Shown: positions 1 through 6,248, counted from the stretch's first letter. The stretch: 7,514 bases of DNA from Gammaproteobacteria bacterium (GCA_003229995.1 QIGJ01000127.1:1-7514); one strand, 5' to 3'. Notes: generated by a model not told the origin, from the sequence alone. Made by a program: numbers and translations.

Positions 1-55
1 TGTTGATCATTAAAGAAGTACATTGTGATAAACAACTGCAAGCCATGAAAAATAT

Positions 56-262
56 TCACTGTCTGGAATCGGCGCACCCTGTGCTTTGGTGGACGGGCAT
101 ACTTTGCAACGCGAAATACAGGCTGGTTTTGATGTGCAGCAGATGTTGGCCAGCGCCAATGCGGGCGGTTTTTTGCAAGCCAGTGGTGGCTTGATTGTCA
201 CCGGAGCCACAGGTACCAATGTGATGGATTTAATGTTGGCGATTAAACGGCCGGTAGTATGA
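56..262 (+). pseudogene. C-terminal remnant of a MOFRL-type glycerate 2-kinase
   Basis: About 68 codons read in one frame to a TGA at 260-262. The end resembles the C-terminus of the GckA/TtuD glycerate 2-kinase (MOFRL) family. ALVDGHTLQRE matches the usual 'G-A-L-V-D-G-x-T' segment, and GLIVTGATGTNVMDLMLAIK matches the family's closing 'G-D-L-x-x-T-G-P-T-G-T-N-V-x-D-L' signature, with A in place of the usual P. Intact members are about 400 residues or more and use ATP to make phosphoglycerate from glycerate. Here the same frame has stops at 11-13, 26-28 and 29-31, and no ATG precedes the homologous part. The stretch before ALVDG (residues SGIGAPC) looks shortened compared with the family's 'TDG...DAAG' region. 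I read this as a decayed or frameshifted gene, although a sequencing indel near position 55-80 would look the same. The stop overlaps the next start as ATGA. Only the last part of the gene lies in the window, so the state of the rest is unknown. Confidence 0.6.
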
Positions 263-1230
263 ATACAAAAAAGACTGATACCGTGGTGTTACCGTACCGA
301 CACCCCGTGGTGCGTGATCTTGCCTGGGTAATGGCTTCCCCCGGTTTATTACAAAAGGCACCGGAAGGACAGGCTCTGGTGACGGATGACTGGTGTCGAT
401 GTGTTTATACGACATACGAAAATCATCTGCATGAGCTGGATGAAAATCCCACACCCTTATTAGATGAGTTATCGACATGTAAAAGCCATCGCCTGGGTAT
501 TTATTTTGAGCATCTTTTACGCTATTGGCTGAAAACCATTTTATGTGTGCAACAACTGCAACATAATGTTCCTATCTTTCAGCTGCAAAAAACGGGTGGT
601 AAACGCACACTGGGGGAGTTCGATTTTTTGTTTCGGATGGATAATGGAAAACCAATGCAACACTGGGAGGTTGCGGTAAAATTCTATTTACAAAAAACAG
701 ATGATGAAGGCAGGTCTCGCTGGATGGGGCCGGCTGACCAGGATCGCTTTGATATAAAGCTGGATCGTTTGTTTCAGCATCAGCTTAAGCTGGCAGATTT
801 TCCTGAGGCGCAAGCGAGTTTACTGCATATGGCGGCTGGGTCGGTTCAGCCCTCTGCTTTTATCAGAGGTTATTTGTTTTACCCGCTTGACGAAGCCGGG
901 AGGTTTTCCTCTGGGCTGACGGATACTGTTGATCCTGTACCCTATGTACTTTCTGCGAATCATCACAAAGGGTGGTGGTTACACTGGAAAAAAATGCCCG
1001 TGCCCACCACCATCGCGGATGTACGCTGGGTGATCCTGCCCAAATATCGTTGGCTGTCGCCAGTGTGTTATGGGCAGGCAGAAGAAACCCTGCTGGATAC
1101 GAGTGCGCTGACGGCATATTGTGAAACGCACTTCCGTCACCAGGACAATCCCTTGCTAGTAGTAGAGTTAAGTTGGCAATTTACCGCCTGGTTGGAGGTT
1201 TCACGTGGATTTGTATTGGCATCTGACTGA
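259..1230 (+). CDS. DUF1853 family protein, function unknown
   Basis: A 323-residue soluble protein with no signal peptide or membrane segment. Several blocks match the DUF1853 (COG3782) family as I know it: YRHPVVRDLAWVMASPGLL at residues 13-31, LGIYFEHLLRYWL at 79-91, TLGEFDFLFR at 117-126, HWEVAVKFYL at 135-144, and GPADQDRFDIKLDRLFQHQL at 157-176. The length is typical, so the gene looks intact. The order Asp (GEFDF) then Glu...Lys on a predicted strand (WEVAVK) recalls the core of PD-(D/E)XK nuclease-like folds. The spacing is E-x-x-x-K rather than the classical E-x-K, so catalysis is only a guess. The ATG at 259 overlaps the stop of the upstream glycerate kinase remnant (ATGA) and has no strong Shine-Dalgarno sequence. 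This suggests expression once depended on translational coupling to that gene. No biochemical role is known to me. Confidence 0.9.
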   Translation: MNTKKTDTVVLPYRHPVVRDLAWVMASPGLLQKAPEGQALVTDDWCRCVYTTYENHLHELDENPTPLLDELSTCKSHRLGIYFEHLLRYWLKTILCVQQLQHNVPIFQLQKTGGKRTLGEFDFLFRMDNGKPMQHWEVAVKFYLQKTDDEGRSRWMGPADQDRFDIKLDRLFQHQLKLADFPEAQASLLHMAAGSVQPSAFIRGYLFYPLDEAGRFSSGLTDTVDPVPYVLSANHHKGWWLHWKKMPVPTTIADVRWVILPKYRWLSPVCYGQAEETLLDTSALTAYCETHFRHQDNPLLVVELSWQFTAWLEVSRGFVLASD

Positions 1231-1276
1231 AATATTTAAAGAAATCCTGGTTTTTTCCGATAGTTTTGTATGAATG

Positions 1277-1292
1277 TGTGATGTATCTCACA
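1277..1292. promoter_or_regulatory. CRP/Vfr-type binding site
   Basis: The sequence reads TGTGA-TGTATC-TCACA, a perfect match to both half-sites of the CRP-family consensus TGTGA-N6-TCACA. It is followed by an A-rich flank, as in strong sites. It lies 47 bp past the DUF1853 stop and about 155 bp before the start of the 60-residue membrane protein, so that gene is the likely target. A TATAAT-like GATAAA at 1365-1370 would place a transcription start near 1377 and the site centre near -92.5, one of the distances seen in class I CRP promoters. The promoter assignment is inference. Confidence 0.65.
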
Positions 1293-1299
1293 AAAACAG

Positions 1300-1315
1300 T
1301 GTGTCTTCAGTCACG
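1300..1315. promoter_or_regulatory. second, weaker CRP-like site
   Basis: The sequence TGTGT-CTTCAG-TCACG matches 8 of the 10 conserved positions of TGTGA-N6-TCACA with the correct 6-bp spacer. Its centre is 23 bp from that of the perfect site at 1277-1292, about two helical turns, so both would face a similar side of the DNA. It may be a low-affinity tandem site. The match on its own would be weak evidence. Confidence 0.35.
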
Positions 1316-1349
1316 AGGCCGTGTGTGCGTGCAGACGACATACACTGTG

Positions 1350-1370
1350 TTGACAGAAAAGTGTGATAAA
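1350..1370 (+). promoter_or_regulatory. candidate promoter elements for the 60-residue membrane protein gene
   Basis: A perfect -35 hexamer, TTGACA, sits at 1350-1355, and an extended -10-like TGTGATAAA at 1362-1370. The two do not form one canonical promoter, because the TTGACA to GATAAA spacing is only 9 bp. At normal spacing from TTGACA the best hexamers (near 1371-1378) are poor. Either the GATAAA acts with an upstream activator at the CRP-like sites, or the TTGACA is coincidental. Confidence 0.3.
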
Positions 1371-1381
1371 TAAAAGTGTGA
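1357..1381 (+). repeat. 10-bp direct repeat AAAAGTGTGA
   Basis: AAAAGTGTGA occurs at 1357-1366 and again at 1372-1381, a 15-bp period with 5 bp (TAAAT) between the copies. Each copy carries a TGTGA half-site like those of the CRP-type palindrome upstream, but no TCACA partner follows. It lies in the probable promoter or early leader of the 60-residue protein gene and may be an operator. Confidence 0.5.
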
Positions 1382-1392
1382 CAACTCATTGT

Positions 1393-1442
1393 GGCAGGGG
1401 CCGAACTCACGAGCTACCTGCCTGGAACGATATGGCAGGGGG
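1393..1442 (+). promoter_or_regulatory. possible alternative hairpins masking a Shine-Dalgarno sequence
   Basis: Three short segments can pair in two exclusive ways. GGCAGG at 1393-1398 and GGCAGG at 1434-1439 are both perfect complements of CCTGCC at 1417-1422. The second GGCAGG runs into the Shine-Dalgarno sequence AGGGGG (1437-1442), which lies 5 nt before the ATG at 1448. Pairing of the middle segment with the first copy would leave the ribosome site free; pairing with the second copy would hide part of it. Stems are 6 bp and GC-rich, with loops of 18 and 11 nt. No ligand or leader peptide is evident. Confidence 0.3.
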
Positions 1443-1447
1443 CAAAA

Positions 1448-1630
1448 ATGAAGTTTTTATCCAAACTGGACCCGATGACAGTGTTGATGCTGGTGGTAAT
1501 ATTTGGTGTGGTGATTACCATGTCAACCCAGGCTATGAAGCAAACATCAGCCAGCGAAGCGACGGTGCCCGTTATACCGATTGATTCGGCAGGTCTGGCA
1601 CCCGCCAGAAATCATCCGGGTGAATCCTGA
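1448..1630 (+). CDS. small single-span membrane protein, unrecognised
   Basis: A 60-residue protein that I do not recognise. The N-terminus is short and basic (MKFLSKLD), followed by one hydrophobic segment at about residues 10-25 (MTVLMLVVIFGVVITM). A polar tail follows that is rich in Ser, Ala and Pro and ends in NHPGES. The positive N-terminus suggests the tail faces the periplasm. I chose the ATG at 1448 because a strong Shine-Dalgarno AGGGGG (1437-1442) precedes it with 5-nt spacing. A longer frame from a GTG at 1391 would add 19 residues with no hydrophobic character and put the ribosome site inside the gene. Upstream lie CRP-like sites, a TTGACA and a possible masking hairpin, which suggests a regulated, separately transcribed gene. 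The 3' end overlaps the convergent amidotransferase gene by 19 bp. It could be a small membrane regulator or accessory protein, but nothing in the sequence settles this. Confidence 0.6.
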   Translation: MKFLSKLDPMTVLMLVVIFGVVITMSTQAMKQTSASEATVPVIPIDSAGLAPARNHPGES

Positions 1631-2349
1631 TCGCCTGCCTGTTTGCGGGCAATGAGTGGTTGCAGCCAACGTCGGTAAAGTGAATCTGCTGCGTTGTGCA
1701 GTTGTTTAATGCGTTCTTCCAGGTTTCCCGTTATTTCTTTTTGACTTTGCACGCTTGTTGCAGGGTCTGTCAGTTCATCTTTGTAAAGCGCTGTCCATTC
1801 GCGCACCATGGTGCCGGTCATTTCAATATGACATTGCAACGCGAGGGTGTTGCCGATGACAAAGCCCTGATGGGCACACTGTTCACTGCGGAGAATGGCC
1901 GTTGCACCCTCGGGAATGGAAAAAGTTTCGCCGTGCCAATGAAACAGCATGCTGTCATCGGCAAAATCTTGTAGCCAGTGATCAGCCTGTGGACCGGGAA
2001 TGCTTTGCACGGGGAACCAGCCAATTTCCTTTACGGGGTTTGCCGTAATTTCACCGTCCAATGCTTTGCTGATGAGTTGTCCGCCCAGACAATGCCCGAG
2101 TACGGGTAAATTGGCGTCAACCGCTTTTTGAATGAGTGCCAGCTCCTGTGGAATCCATTCAATATCGTCATTAACACTCATGGGGCCACCCATGAAAACC
2201 AGAGCGCTGACATCATCGATTTGTGTCGGAGGCCTTTCTCCGGCATCAATGCGCACCTGCTCAAAAGGAATGTTATAGTTTTCCAGCAGAGTGGCAAAAT
2301 AACCGGGGCCTTCACAGGCAATGTGAACAAAGATGCGTATGGGTTTCAT
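1612..2349 (-). CDS. class I glutamine amidotransferase (GMP synthase glutaminase-like)
   Basis: A 245-residue cytoplasmic protein of the COG0518 class I glutamine amidotransferase group. Such domains hydrolyse glutamine and pass ammonia to a partner, though stand-alone members often have unknown or peptidase-like roles. Visible features are VFMGGPMSVND at residues 51-61, the nucleophile elbow GHCLGGQL at 85-92 with Cys87, and LQCHIEMT at 171-178 with His174 and Glu176. These complete the Cys-His-Glu triad. Residues from about 180 to 245 form a mainly helical, charged C-terminal extension. The frame is open to 2457, but the family begins with a segment like MKPIRIFVHIACEGPGY, so I start at the ATG ending at 2349. 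No good Shine-Dalgarno sequence precedes it. The gene is divergent from the protease gene, with a 17-bp overlap of their 5' ends. No synthetase partner is adjacent, so the acceptor substrate cannot be inferred. Confidence 0.88.
   Translation of the reverse strand: MKPIRIFVHIACEGPGYFATLLENYNIPFEQVRIDAGERPPTQIDDVSALVFMGGPMSVNDDIEWIPQELALIQKAVDANLPVLGHCLGGQLISKALDGEITANPVKEIGWFPVQSIPGPQADHWLQDFADDSMLFHWHGETFSIPEGATAILRSEQCAHQGFVIGNTLALQCHIEMTGTMVREWTALYKDELTDPATSVQSQKEITGNLEERIKQLHNAADSLYRRWLQPLIARKQAGDQDSPG
2271..2279 (+). promoter_or_regulatory. possible extended -10 for the aspartic protease gene
   Basis: TGTTATAGT fits the extended -10 pattern TGn-TATAAT with one mismatch in the hexamer. 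It lies 54 bp before the ATG at 2333, inside the divergent amidotransferase coding region. There is no recognisable -35 hexamer at normal spacing. Chance occurrence is quite possible. Confidence 0.25.
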
Positions 2350-3052
2350 AATCAATAAGCGACCTGAGCGGGTTATTCGACTTGTCAATGTGTGGTTGCT
2401 GGTGATTTTATCAGTCTCTGCCAGTGTGTGCGTGGCAGAGTCGCAAGATGAACGCAAGCCTGTACGTCAGGTTGTGTTGCAAGGCATTCTTGGCAGTAAA
2501 GCACTGTTGTTGGTGGATGGCCAGCGGCAAATGATGTCGGTCAAAGATACGGCGAAACAGGGGGTGCGTGTGGTGCGTATCGCAGAAGAGCGGGTGGATG
2601 TGGAGGTTGATGGCCAGCGCCGCCGTTTGCTCCTGGGCGACAGTTATTCAGTGATAGCCCAGTACAAGGTGCGTAAAAGTACCGAGGTGATCATTGCCAA
2701 AAACAACACGGGTATGTATTCCACGGTAGGCAGTATTAATGGTTTGCCGGTTTCATTTTTAGTGGATACGGGGGCAACCTCTGTCGCTATGAGCGCACAA
2801 CATGCCAAACGTCTGGCCATTGATTTTCGGGTGACCGGCGAGCCGACTTTTGTGGGGACTGCATCAGGGGTGAGCGAAGCGTATCGGGTAATACTGGATA
2901 AGGTTACCGTCGGAGACATCACTCAGCATAACGTGAGGGCTGTGGTGATTGATGGTAATTACCCGATACAGGTTCTGTTGGGGATGTCATTTCTGGGGCA
3001 GTTGGAAATTCAGCGTGATGGCAATATCATGCGCTTGAAAAAGAACTTTTAA
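2333..3052 (+). CDS. retropepsin-like aspartic protease, TIGR02281 type, secreted
   Basis: A 239-residue protein with a signal peptide: a basic start (INKRPERVIR, residues 7-16), a hydrophobic core (LVNVWLLVILSVSASVCV, 17-34), and likely cleavage after Ala35. Residues 36-115 form a Val-rich region of unknown role. The catalytic domain starts near residue 120. It contains NGLPVSFLVDTGATSVAMS with the active-site D-T-G at 145-147, and closes with VLLGMSFLGQLEI at 214-226, the usual end of clan AA single-lobe proteases, which act as dimers with one Asp from each chain. This matches the TIGR02281 family of proteobacterial periplasmic or membrane-associated proteases, whose substrates I do not know. 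I start at the ATG at 2333; the ATG at 2339 would work equally well. Starts further on would lose the basic part of the signal peptide. The gene ends 10 bp before the convergent folE2 stop, and no convincing terminator is visible between them. Confidence 0.88.
   Translation: MRMGFIINKRPERVIRLVNVWLLVILSVSASVCVAESQDERKPVRQVVLQGILGSKALLLVDGQRQMMSVKDTAKQGVRVVRIAEERVDVEVDGQRRRLLLGDSYSVIAQYKVRKSTEVIIAKNNTGMYSTVGSINGLPVSFLVDTGATSVAMSAQHAKRLAIDFRVTGEPTFVGTASGVSEAYRVILDKVTVGDITQHNVRAVVIDGNYPIQVLLGMSFLGQLEIQRDGNIMRLKKNF
2405..2413 (-). promoter_or_regulatory. possible extended -10 for the amidotransferase gene
   Basis: On the minus strand this reads TGATAAAAT, an extended -10 (TGn-TAAAAT) with one mismatch to TATAAT. 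It would start a transcript near 2398, about 49 nt before the ATG that ends at 2349. It lies within the signal-peptide codons of the divergent protease gene and has no good -35 hexamer. Confidence 0.25.
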
Positions 3053-3062
3053 GGATGCGGCA

Positions 3063-3899
3063 CTACGTTGTCATATTTTTTTCAATCAATGCATAGGCTG
3101 AATGATTATGAATGGACTCAAAGTTTTCTGACTCCACCACGTAGGCGGTAATGCGTGAATCCTGGTTCATGTGTGCCGCGATATCACGCACCATGTCTTC
3201 CACAAATTTTGGATTGTCGTAAGCATGCTCGGTGACGTATTTTTCGTCCGGGCGCTTTAACAGACCGTACAATTCACAGGAGGCAATGGATTCCACAGCG
3301 TCAATAATGTCTTCAATCCAGACGAATTCGCGTGTCTTGATGGTGACCGTAACGTGTGAACGTTGATTGTGCGCACCGCGATCAGAAATTTTCTTTGAGC
3401 AGGGGCAGAGGCTGGTCACCGGCACCACAACTTTGAGTGTTGTCTCATGCTGGCTACCGCTGCTGGAGCCCAAAAAAGTGACATCGTAATCCAGCAGGCT
3501 TTGCACGCCGGATACTGGCGCAGTTTTGTTGACGAAGTAGGGAAAGCTCATTTCGATATGGCCGGACTCTGCTTCCAGACGTTCGGTCATCTCTGTCAGC
3601 ATGTCTTTGAAAGACTCGACCGAAATTTCGCGTTCGTGTTGGTTGAGTATTTCCACAAAACGCGACATATGTGTGCCCTTAAAATTGTGCGGCAGATTCA
3701 CATACATATTGAAGTTGGCAATGGTGTGTTGTTCACCGCCGGAGCGGTCACGAACGCGTACTGGGTGACGGATATCTTTGATACCGACCTTGTTGATAGG
3801 CAGATGGCGGGTGTCTTCCGAGTTTTGTACGTCGGCAATGGTGGAATCGGTCACGAGTTTTCCTTTTTTTGCAGTTTGAGTCTTCAGCTTGTTAATCAT
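3063..3899 (-). CDS. folE2: GTP cyclohydrolase I, FolE2 type (GCYH-IB)
   Basis: FolE2 converts GTP to 7,8-dihydroneopterin triphosphate, the first step to folate and to queuosine, with no sequence similarity to FolE. The 278-residue protein shows [19 protein letters not shown] at residues 33-51, the signature [20 protein letters not shown] at 163-182, and [11 protein letters not shown] at 229-239. Cys165, His177 and Glu234 have the same spacing as the Cys, His and Glu assigned to catalysis or metal binding in characterised GCYH-IB enzymes. The frame is open to 4037, but that would overlap queD heavily. The ATG ending at 3899 gives a normal length and overlaps the queD stop by 8 bp in the arrangement ATGATTAA. 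A Shine-Dalgarno sequence is weak, so translation is probably coupled to queD. FolE2 is often Zur-controlled and stands in for FolE when zinc is scarce; I found no Zur-like box in front of this pair. Whether another folE exists in the genome cannot be seen here. Confidence 0.95.
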   Translation of the reverse strand: MINKLKTQTAKKGKLVTDSTIADVQNSEDTRHLPINKVGIKDIRHPVRVRDRSGGEQHTIANFNMYVNLPHNFKGTHMSRFVEILNQHEREISVESFKDMLTEMTERLEAESGHIEMSFPYFVNKTAPVSGVQSLLDYDVTFLGSSSGSQHETTLKVVVPVTSLCPCSKKISDRGAHNQRSHVTVTIKTREFVWIEDIIDAVESIASCELYGLLKRPDEKYVTEHAYDNPKFVEDMVRDIAAHMNQDSRITAYVVESENFESIHNHSAYALIEKNMTT

Positions 3900-4272
3900 T
3901 GGTAAAACGCACACAGGCTCGTTCGGTTTCCCACAAGGTGATGGCCTTGACGCGGATATGCTCGTTGTTAAGTGCCTCTGATAAGCCGCTGAAAATAAAG
4001 GCAGCGATGTTTTCTGCAGTGGGATTGATATTATCAAAGGGTTCGATTTCGTTAAGATAACGATGGTCGAGCCGGTCGGTCAATTCACGCACCTGCTGGC
4101 GTATCGCCTTGAAATCAATGGCCATGCCCACGTTGTTCAACTGGCTGGCCTCTACTTCGGCTTCTACTTTCCAGTTATGCCCGTGCATACGTGAACAGGC
4201 ACCAGGGTAGTCACGCAGGGTGTGGGCGGAGGCAAAATCGCTGACAACTTTGAGGGTGTACTTGGCTGGCAT
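3892..4272 (-). CDS. queD: 6-carboxytetrahydropterin synthase QueD
   Basis: QueD converts dihydroneopterin triphosphate to 6-carboxy-5,6,7,8-tetrahydropterin, the second step towards preQ0 and queuosine. The 126-residue protein has a typical length. Zinc ligands are His17 (FASAHTL), His30 and His32 (MHGHNW). Cys26 sits in the C-x-x-x-H-G-H spacing that marks QueD, unlike mammalian-type PTPS (C-x4-HGH) or PTPS-III (E-x-x-HGH). Further family features are the Asp69-His70 pair (LDHRYLN), PTAEN at 84-88, and Glu115 in LWETERA, which binds the pterin. The gene lies 68 bp after dxs and overlaps folE2 by 8 bp, so product and substrate enzymes are made together. No purine-rich Shine-Dalgarno sequence precedes the ATG (the bases before it are TATTATTCCC). 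The dxs-queD gap carries two small inverted repeats that may be regulatory. Confidence 0.93.
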   Translation of the reverse strand: MPAKYTLKVVSDFASAHTLRDYPGACSRMHGHNWKVEAEVEASQLNNVGMAIDFKAIRQQVRELTDRLDHRYLNEIEPFDNINPTAENIAAFIFSGLSEALNNEHIRVKAITLWETERACVRFTND

Positions 4273-4296
4273 GGGAATAATAGGAACAGTCGATGA

Positions 4297-4310
4297 ATAG
4301 CAGAGGCTAT
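4297..4310. repeat. small inverted repeat upstream of queD
   Basis: ATAGC-AGAG-GCTAT, with perfect 5-bp arms and a 4-bp centre, lies 24 bp before the queD start codon. Its centre is 25 bp from that of the second inverted repeat at 4322-4335. It could be an operator or a short hairpin in the queD leader. Arms this short can arise by chance. Confidence 0.3.
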
Positions 4311-4321
4311 AAGTTGATTAA

Positions 4322-4335
4322 AATACTAAGGTATT
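4322..4335. repeat. small inverted repeat just after dxs
   Basis: AATAC-TAAG-GTATT, with perfect 5-bp arms and a 4-bp centre, lies just downstream of the dxs stop. The AT-rich arms and the lack of a T-run on the transcribed side argue against a strong terminator. With the repeat at 4297-4310 it occupies most of the 68-bp dxs-queD gap. Confidence 0.3.
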
Positions 4336-4340
4336 AAGCG

Positions 4341-6248
4341 TTATTTGGCAATACGCGCTTGTGTGCCGGATTGCGCCAGCAGTTTGTTGATGGCGTTTTC
4401 GATGCCAATGGCATCCAGGCCACACTGGGCAAGCAGCGCGCTGTGTTCGCCGTGCTCGACAAAATGATCCGGCAACCCCAGGTTGTGTGCGGCTATAGCG
4501 ACGCCGTGTGCGGCAAGACATTCGTTAACACCGCTGCCTGCACCGCCTGCTATTGCGTTTTCTTCCACGGTTATGATCAACCCGTGTTGTTCGGCCATTT
4601 CCAGTATCAGGTCTTCGTCCAGCGGTTTGACAAAACGCATGTTTACCACCGTGGCGTCCAGCGCCTCACCCGCCGCCATGGCCGGGGCCACCCTGCTGCC
4701 AAAGGCAAGAATGGCAATCTGTGTACCACGGCGGCGCACATCGGCCTTGCCCAATGACAGGGTTTCAAAGTCTTGCGCAGGCTGTGCGCCGGGGCCGAAA
4801 CCACGCGGATACCGCACGGCGCTAGGACCGTTGTGTTGGTAACCAGTGTTGAGCATTTGGCGACACTCAGCTTCGTCCGCCGGAGTCATCACCACCATGT
4901 TGGGTATGCAGCGCAGGTAACTGAGATCGAAGCTGCCCGCATGCGTCGGCCCGTCAGCGCCCACCAGTCCAGCCCGGTCGATGGCGAACATCACCGGCAG
5001 ATTCTGGATGGCAACGTCGTGGATCAGTTGATCATAAGCGCGTTGCAGGAAGGTGGAGTAGATTGCTACCACCGGTTTGAGGCCATTGCAGGCCATGCCC
5101 GCCGCCAGCGTTACCGCGTGCTGCTCGGCAATGCCGACATCCAGATATTGCGCCGGGAATTGTTCGGAAAAAGTCACCATGCCAGAGCCTTCGCGCATGG
5201 CGGGGGTGATACCCATGAGTTTTTTATCCTGTGCGGCCTGATCACAAAGCCAGTCGCCAAACACCTGCGTGTAGGTGAGGCTGGTTTTTTTATTGCTTGC
5301 AGGAAGGGCTTCACCGGTATCCGGATCGTAACTGCCTACGCCGTGGTAAGCACAAGGGTCTTCTTCCGCAGGTTCAAAACCCTTGCCTTTTTTGGTGACG
5401 ATGTGCAGAAATTGCGGGCCTTTCAGTGTGCTCAGGTTGCTCAGGGTCTTGACCAGGGAATCTATGTCATGGCCGTCAATAGGGCCGATGTAGTTGAAAC
5501 CCAGTTCCTCGAACAATGTACCGGGGATCACCATACCTTTGGCATGTTCTTCCACACGCTGAGCCAGTTCCCACATATTGGGAATCTGGCTCAGTACCTT
5601 TTTTGAGCCTTCGCGGGCAGCGAGATAAAGCTTGCCGGAGAGAATGCGCGCCAGATAATTAGACAGACCGCCCACATTAGGGGAAATAGACATGTCGTTG
5701 TCATTGAGAATCACCAGCAGATTAGCATCGAGTGAACCGGCGTGATTCAGTGCCTCAAAAGCCATGCCCGCTGTCATCGCGCCATCACCGATGATGGCAA
5801 CGACTTTTTTGCCGACCGCATCGTTATCATTGGTTTGTTGTGCAGCGATGGCCATGCCCAGTGCGGCACTGATGGATGTGCTGGAATGGCCGACCCCAAA
5901 GGTGTCATAAGGGCTTTCGCTACGTTTGGGGAAACCGGCGATGCCGCCCTGCTGGCGTAAACTGTGCATTTGCTCCCGGCGGCCGGTGAGAATTTTGTGC
6001 GGGTAGCTTTGATGCCCTACATCCCATACCAGTTTGTCTTGTGGGGTGTTGAACACGTAATGCAGGGCGACGGTGAGTTCCACGGTACCCAGACCGGAAG
6101 AGAGATGCCCGCCGGTTTGACCGACAGTCTGAATCAGGAAGGCGCGCAGCTCGTCCACCAGCTCCTTGAGCTGACTGGCGTCCAGTAAACGGACATCGTC
6201 GGGGCTGTTGATGCTTTCCAGTAACGGAAAGGTGTGTGTTTTGGACAT
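4341..6248 (-). CDS. dxs: 1-deoxy-D-xylulose-5-phosphate synthase
   Basis: Dxs joins pyruvate and glyceraldehyde 3-phosphate, with thiamine diphosphate, to 1-deoxy-D-xylulose 5-phosphate. This is the first and controlling step of the MEP isoprenoid pathway and also feeds thiamine and pyridoxal synthesis. The 635-residue protein has a typical length and all expected features in order: [10 protein letters not shown] with His48, [16 protein letters not shown] at 75-90, the thiamine diphosphate/Mg motif beginning GDGAMTAG at 154 and ending near LNDND (181-185), GHSSTSIS at 120-127, the catalytic Glu375 in [11 protein letters not shown], Tyr397 in AIYSTF, Arg425 in [15 protein letters not shown], and SAVRYPRG at 476-483. 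Nothing essential is missing. It lies 70 bp after ispA and is probably co-transcribed, with a likely extra promoter at the ispA stop codon. The start has no clear Shine-Dalgarno sequence. The N-terminus is poorly conserved in this family, so a slightly different start cannot be ruled out. Confidence 0.98.
   Translation of the reverse strand: MSKTHTFPLLESINSPDDVRLLDASQLKELVDELRAFLIQTVGQTGGHLSSGLGTVELTVALHYVFNTPQDKLVWDVGHQSYPHKILTGRREQMHSLRQQGGIAGFPKRSESPYDTFGVGHSSTSISAALGMAIAAQQTNDNDAVGKKVVAIIGDGAMTAGMAFEALNHAGSLDANLLVILNDNDMSISPNVGGLSNYLARILSGKLYLAAREGSKKVLSQIPNMWELAQRVEEHAKGMVIPGTLFEELGFNYIGPIDGHDIDSLVKTLSNLSTLKGPQFLHIVTKKGKGFEPAEEDPCAYHGVGSYDPDTGEALPASNKKTSLTYTQVFGDWLCDQAAQDKKLMGITPAMREGSGMVTFSEQFPAQYLDVGIAEQHAVTLAAGMACNGLKPVVAIYSTFLQRAYDQLIHDVAIQNLPVMFAIDRAGLVGADGPTHAGSFDLSYLRCIPNMVVMTPADEAECRQMLNTGYQHNGPSAVRYPRGFGPGAQPAQDFETLSLGKADVRRRGTQIAILAFGSRVAPAMAAGEALDATVVNMRFVKPLDEDLILEMAEQHGLIITVEENAIAGGAGSGVNECLAAHGVAIAAHNLGLPDHFVEHGEHSALLAQCGLDAIGIENAINKLLAQSGTQARIAK

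Noticed and set aside
1363..1584. A 73-codon frame overlapping the small membrane protein gene in another frame
   Set aside because: No ribosome site, no hydrophobic segment or known motif; the overlapping frame from 1448 has a strong Shine-Dalgarno and a membrane segment.
2387..2392. Perfect minus-strand TTGACA upstream of the amidotransferase start
   Set aside because: No acceptable -10 hexamer lies 15-19 bp downstream on the minus strand; probably coincidence within the protease coding sequence.
2333..2440. Lipoprotein signal in the protease, because Cys33 follows the hydrophobic core
   Set aside because: The residues before the Cys (A-S-V) do not fit a lipobox, which needs Gly, Ala or Ser at -1; an ordinary signal peptide cut after Ala35 fits better.
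2350..2457. N-terminal extension of the amidotransferase frame by 36 codons
   Set aside because: Family proteins begin at the MKPIRIF-like segment; the extra residues are polar, unlike any family N-terminus, and would lie fully antisense to the protease signal peptide.
3053..3085. Terminator between the protease gene and folE2, suggested by a T7 run at 3076-3082
   Set aside because: No stable GC-rich hairpin precedes the run, and the run is part of the last folE2 codons read from the other strand.
3447..3905. A 152-codon open frame on the + strand
   Set aside because: It is antisense to folE2 and shows no family features.
3900..4037. N-terminal extension of the folE2 frame by 46 codons
   Set aside because: It would overlap the queD coding region by about 140 bp; the ATG at 3899 gives normal length and a tight 8-bp overlap.
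4273..4340. Zur box upstream of queD-folE2
   Set aside because: The inverted repeats there do not resemble the gammaproteobacterial Zur consensus (TGTTATA-N-TATAACA).
4773..5606. A 277-codon open frame on the + strand
   Set aside because: It lies wholly antisense to dxs, has no ribosome site or recognisable domain, and its composition is that of a reverse-complemented coding frame.
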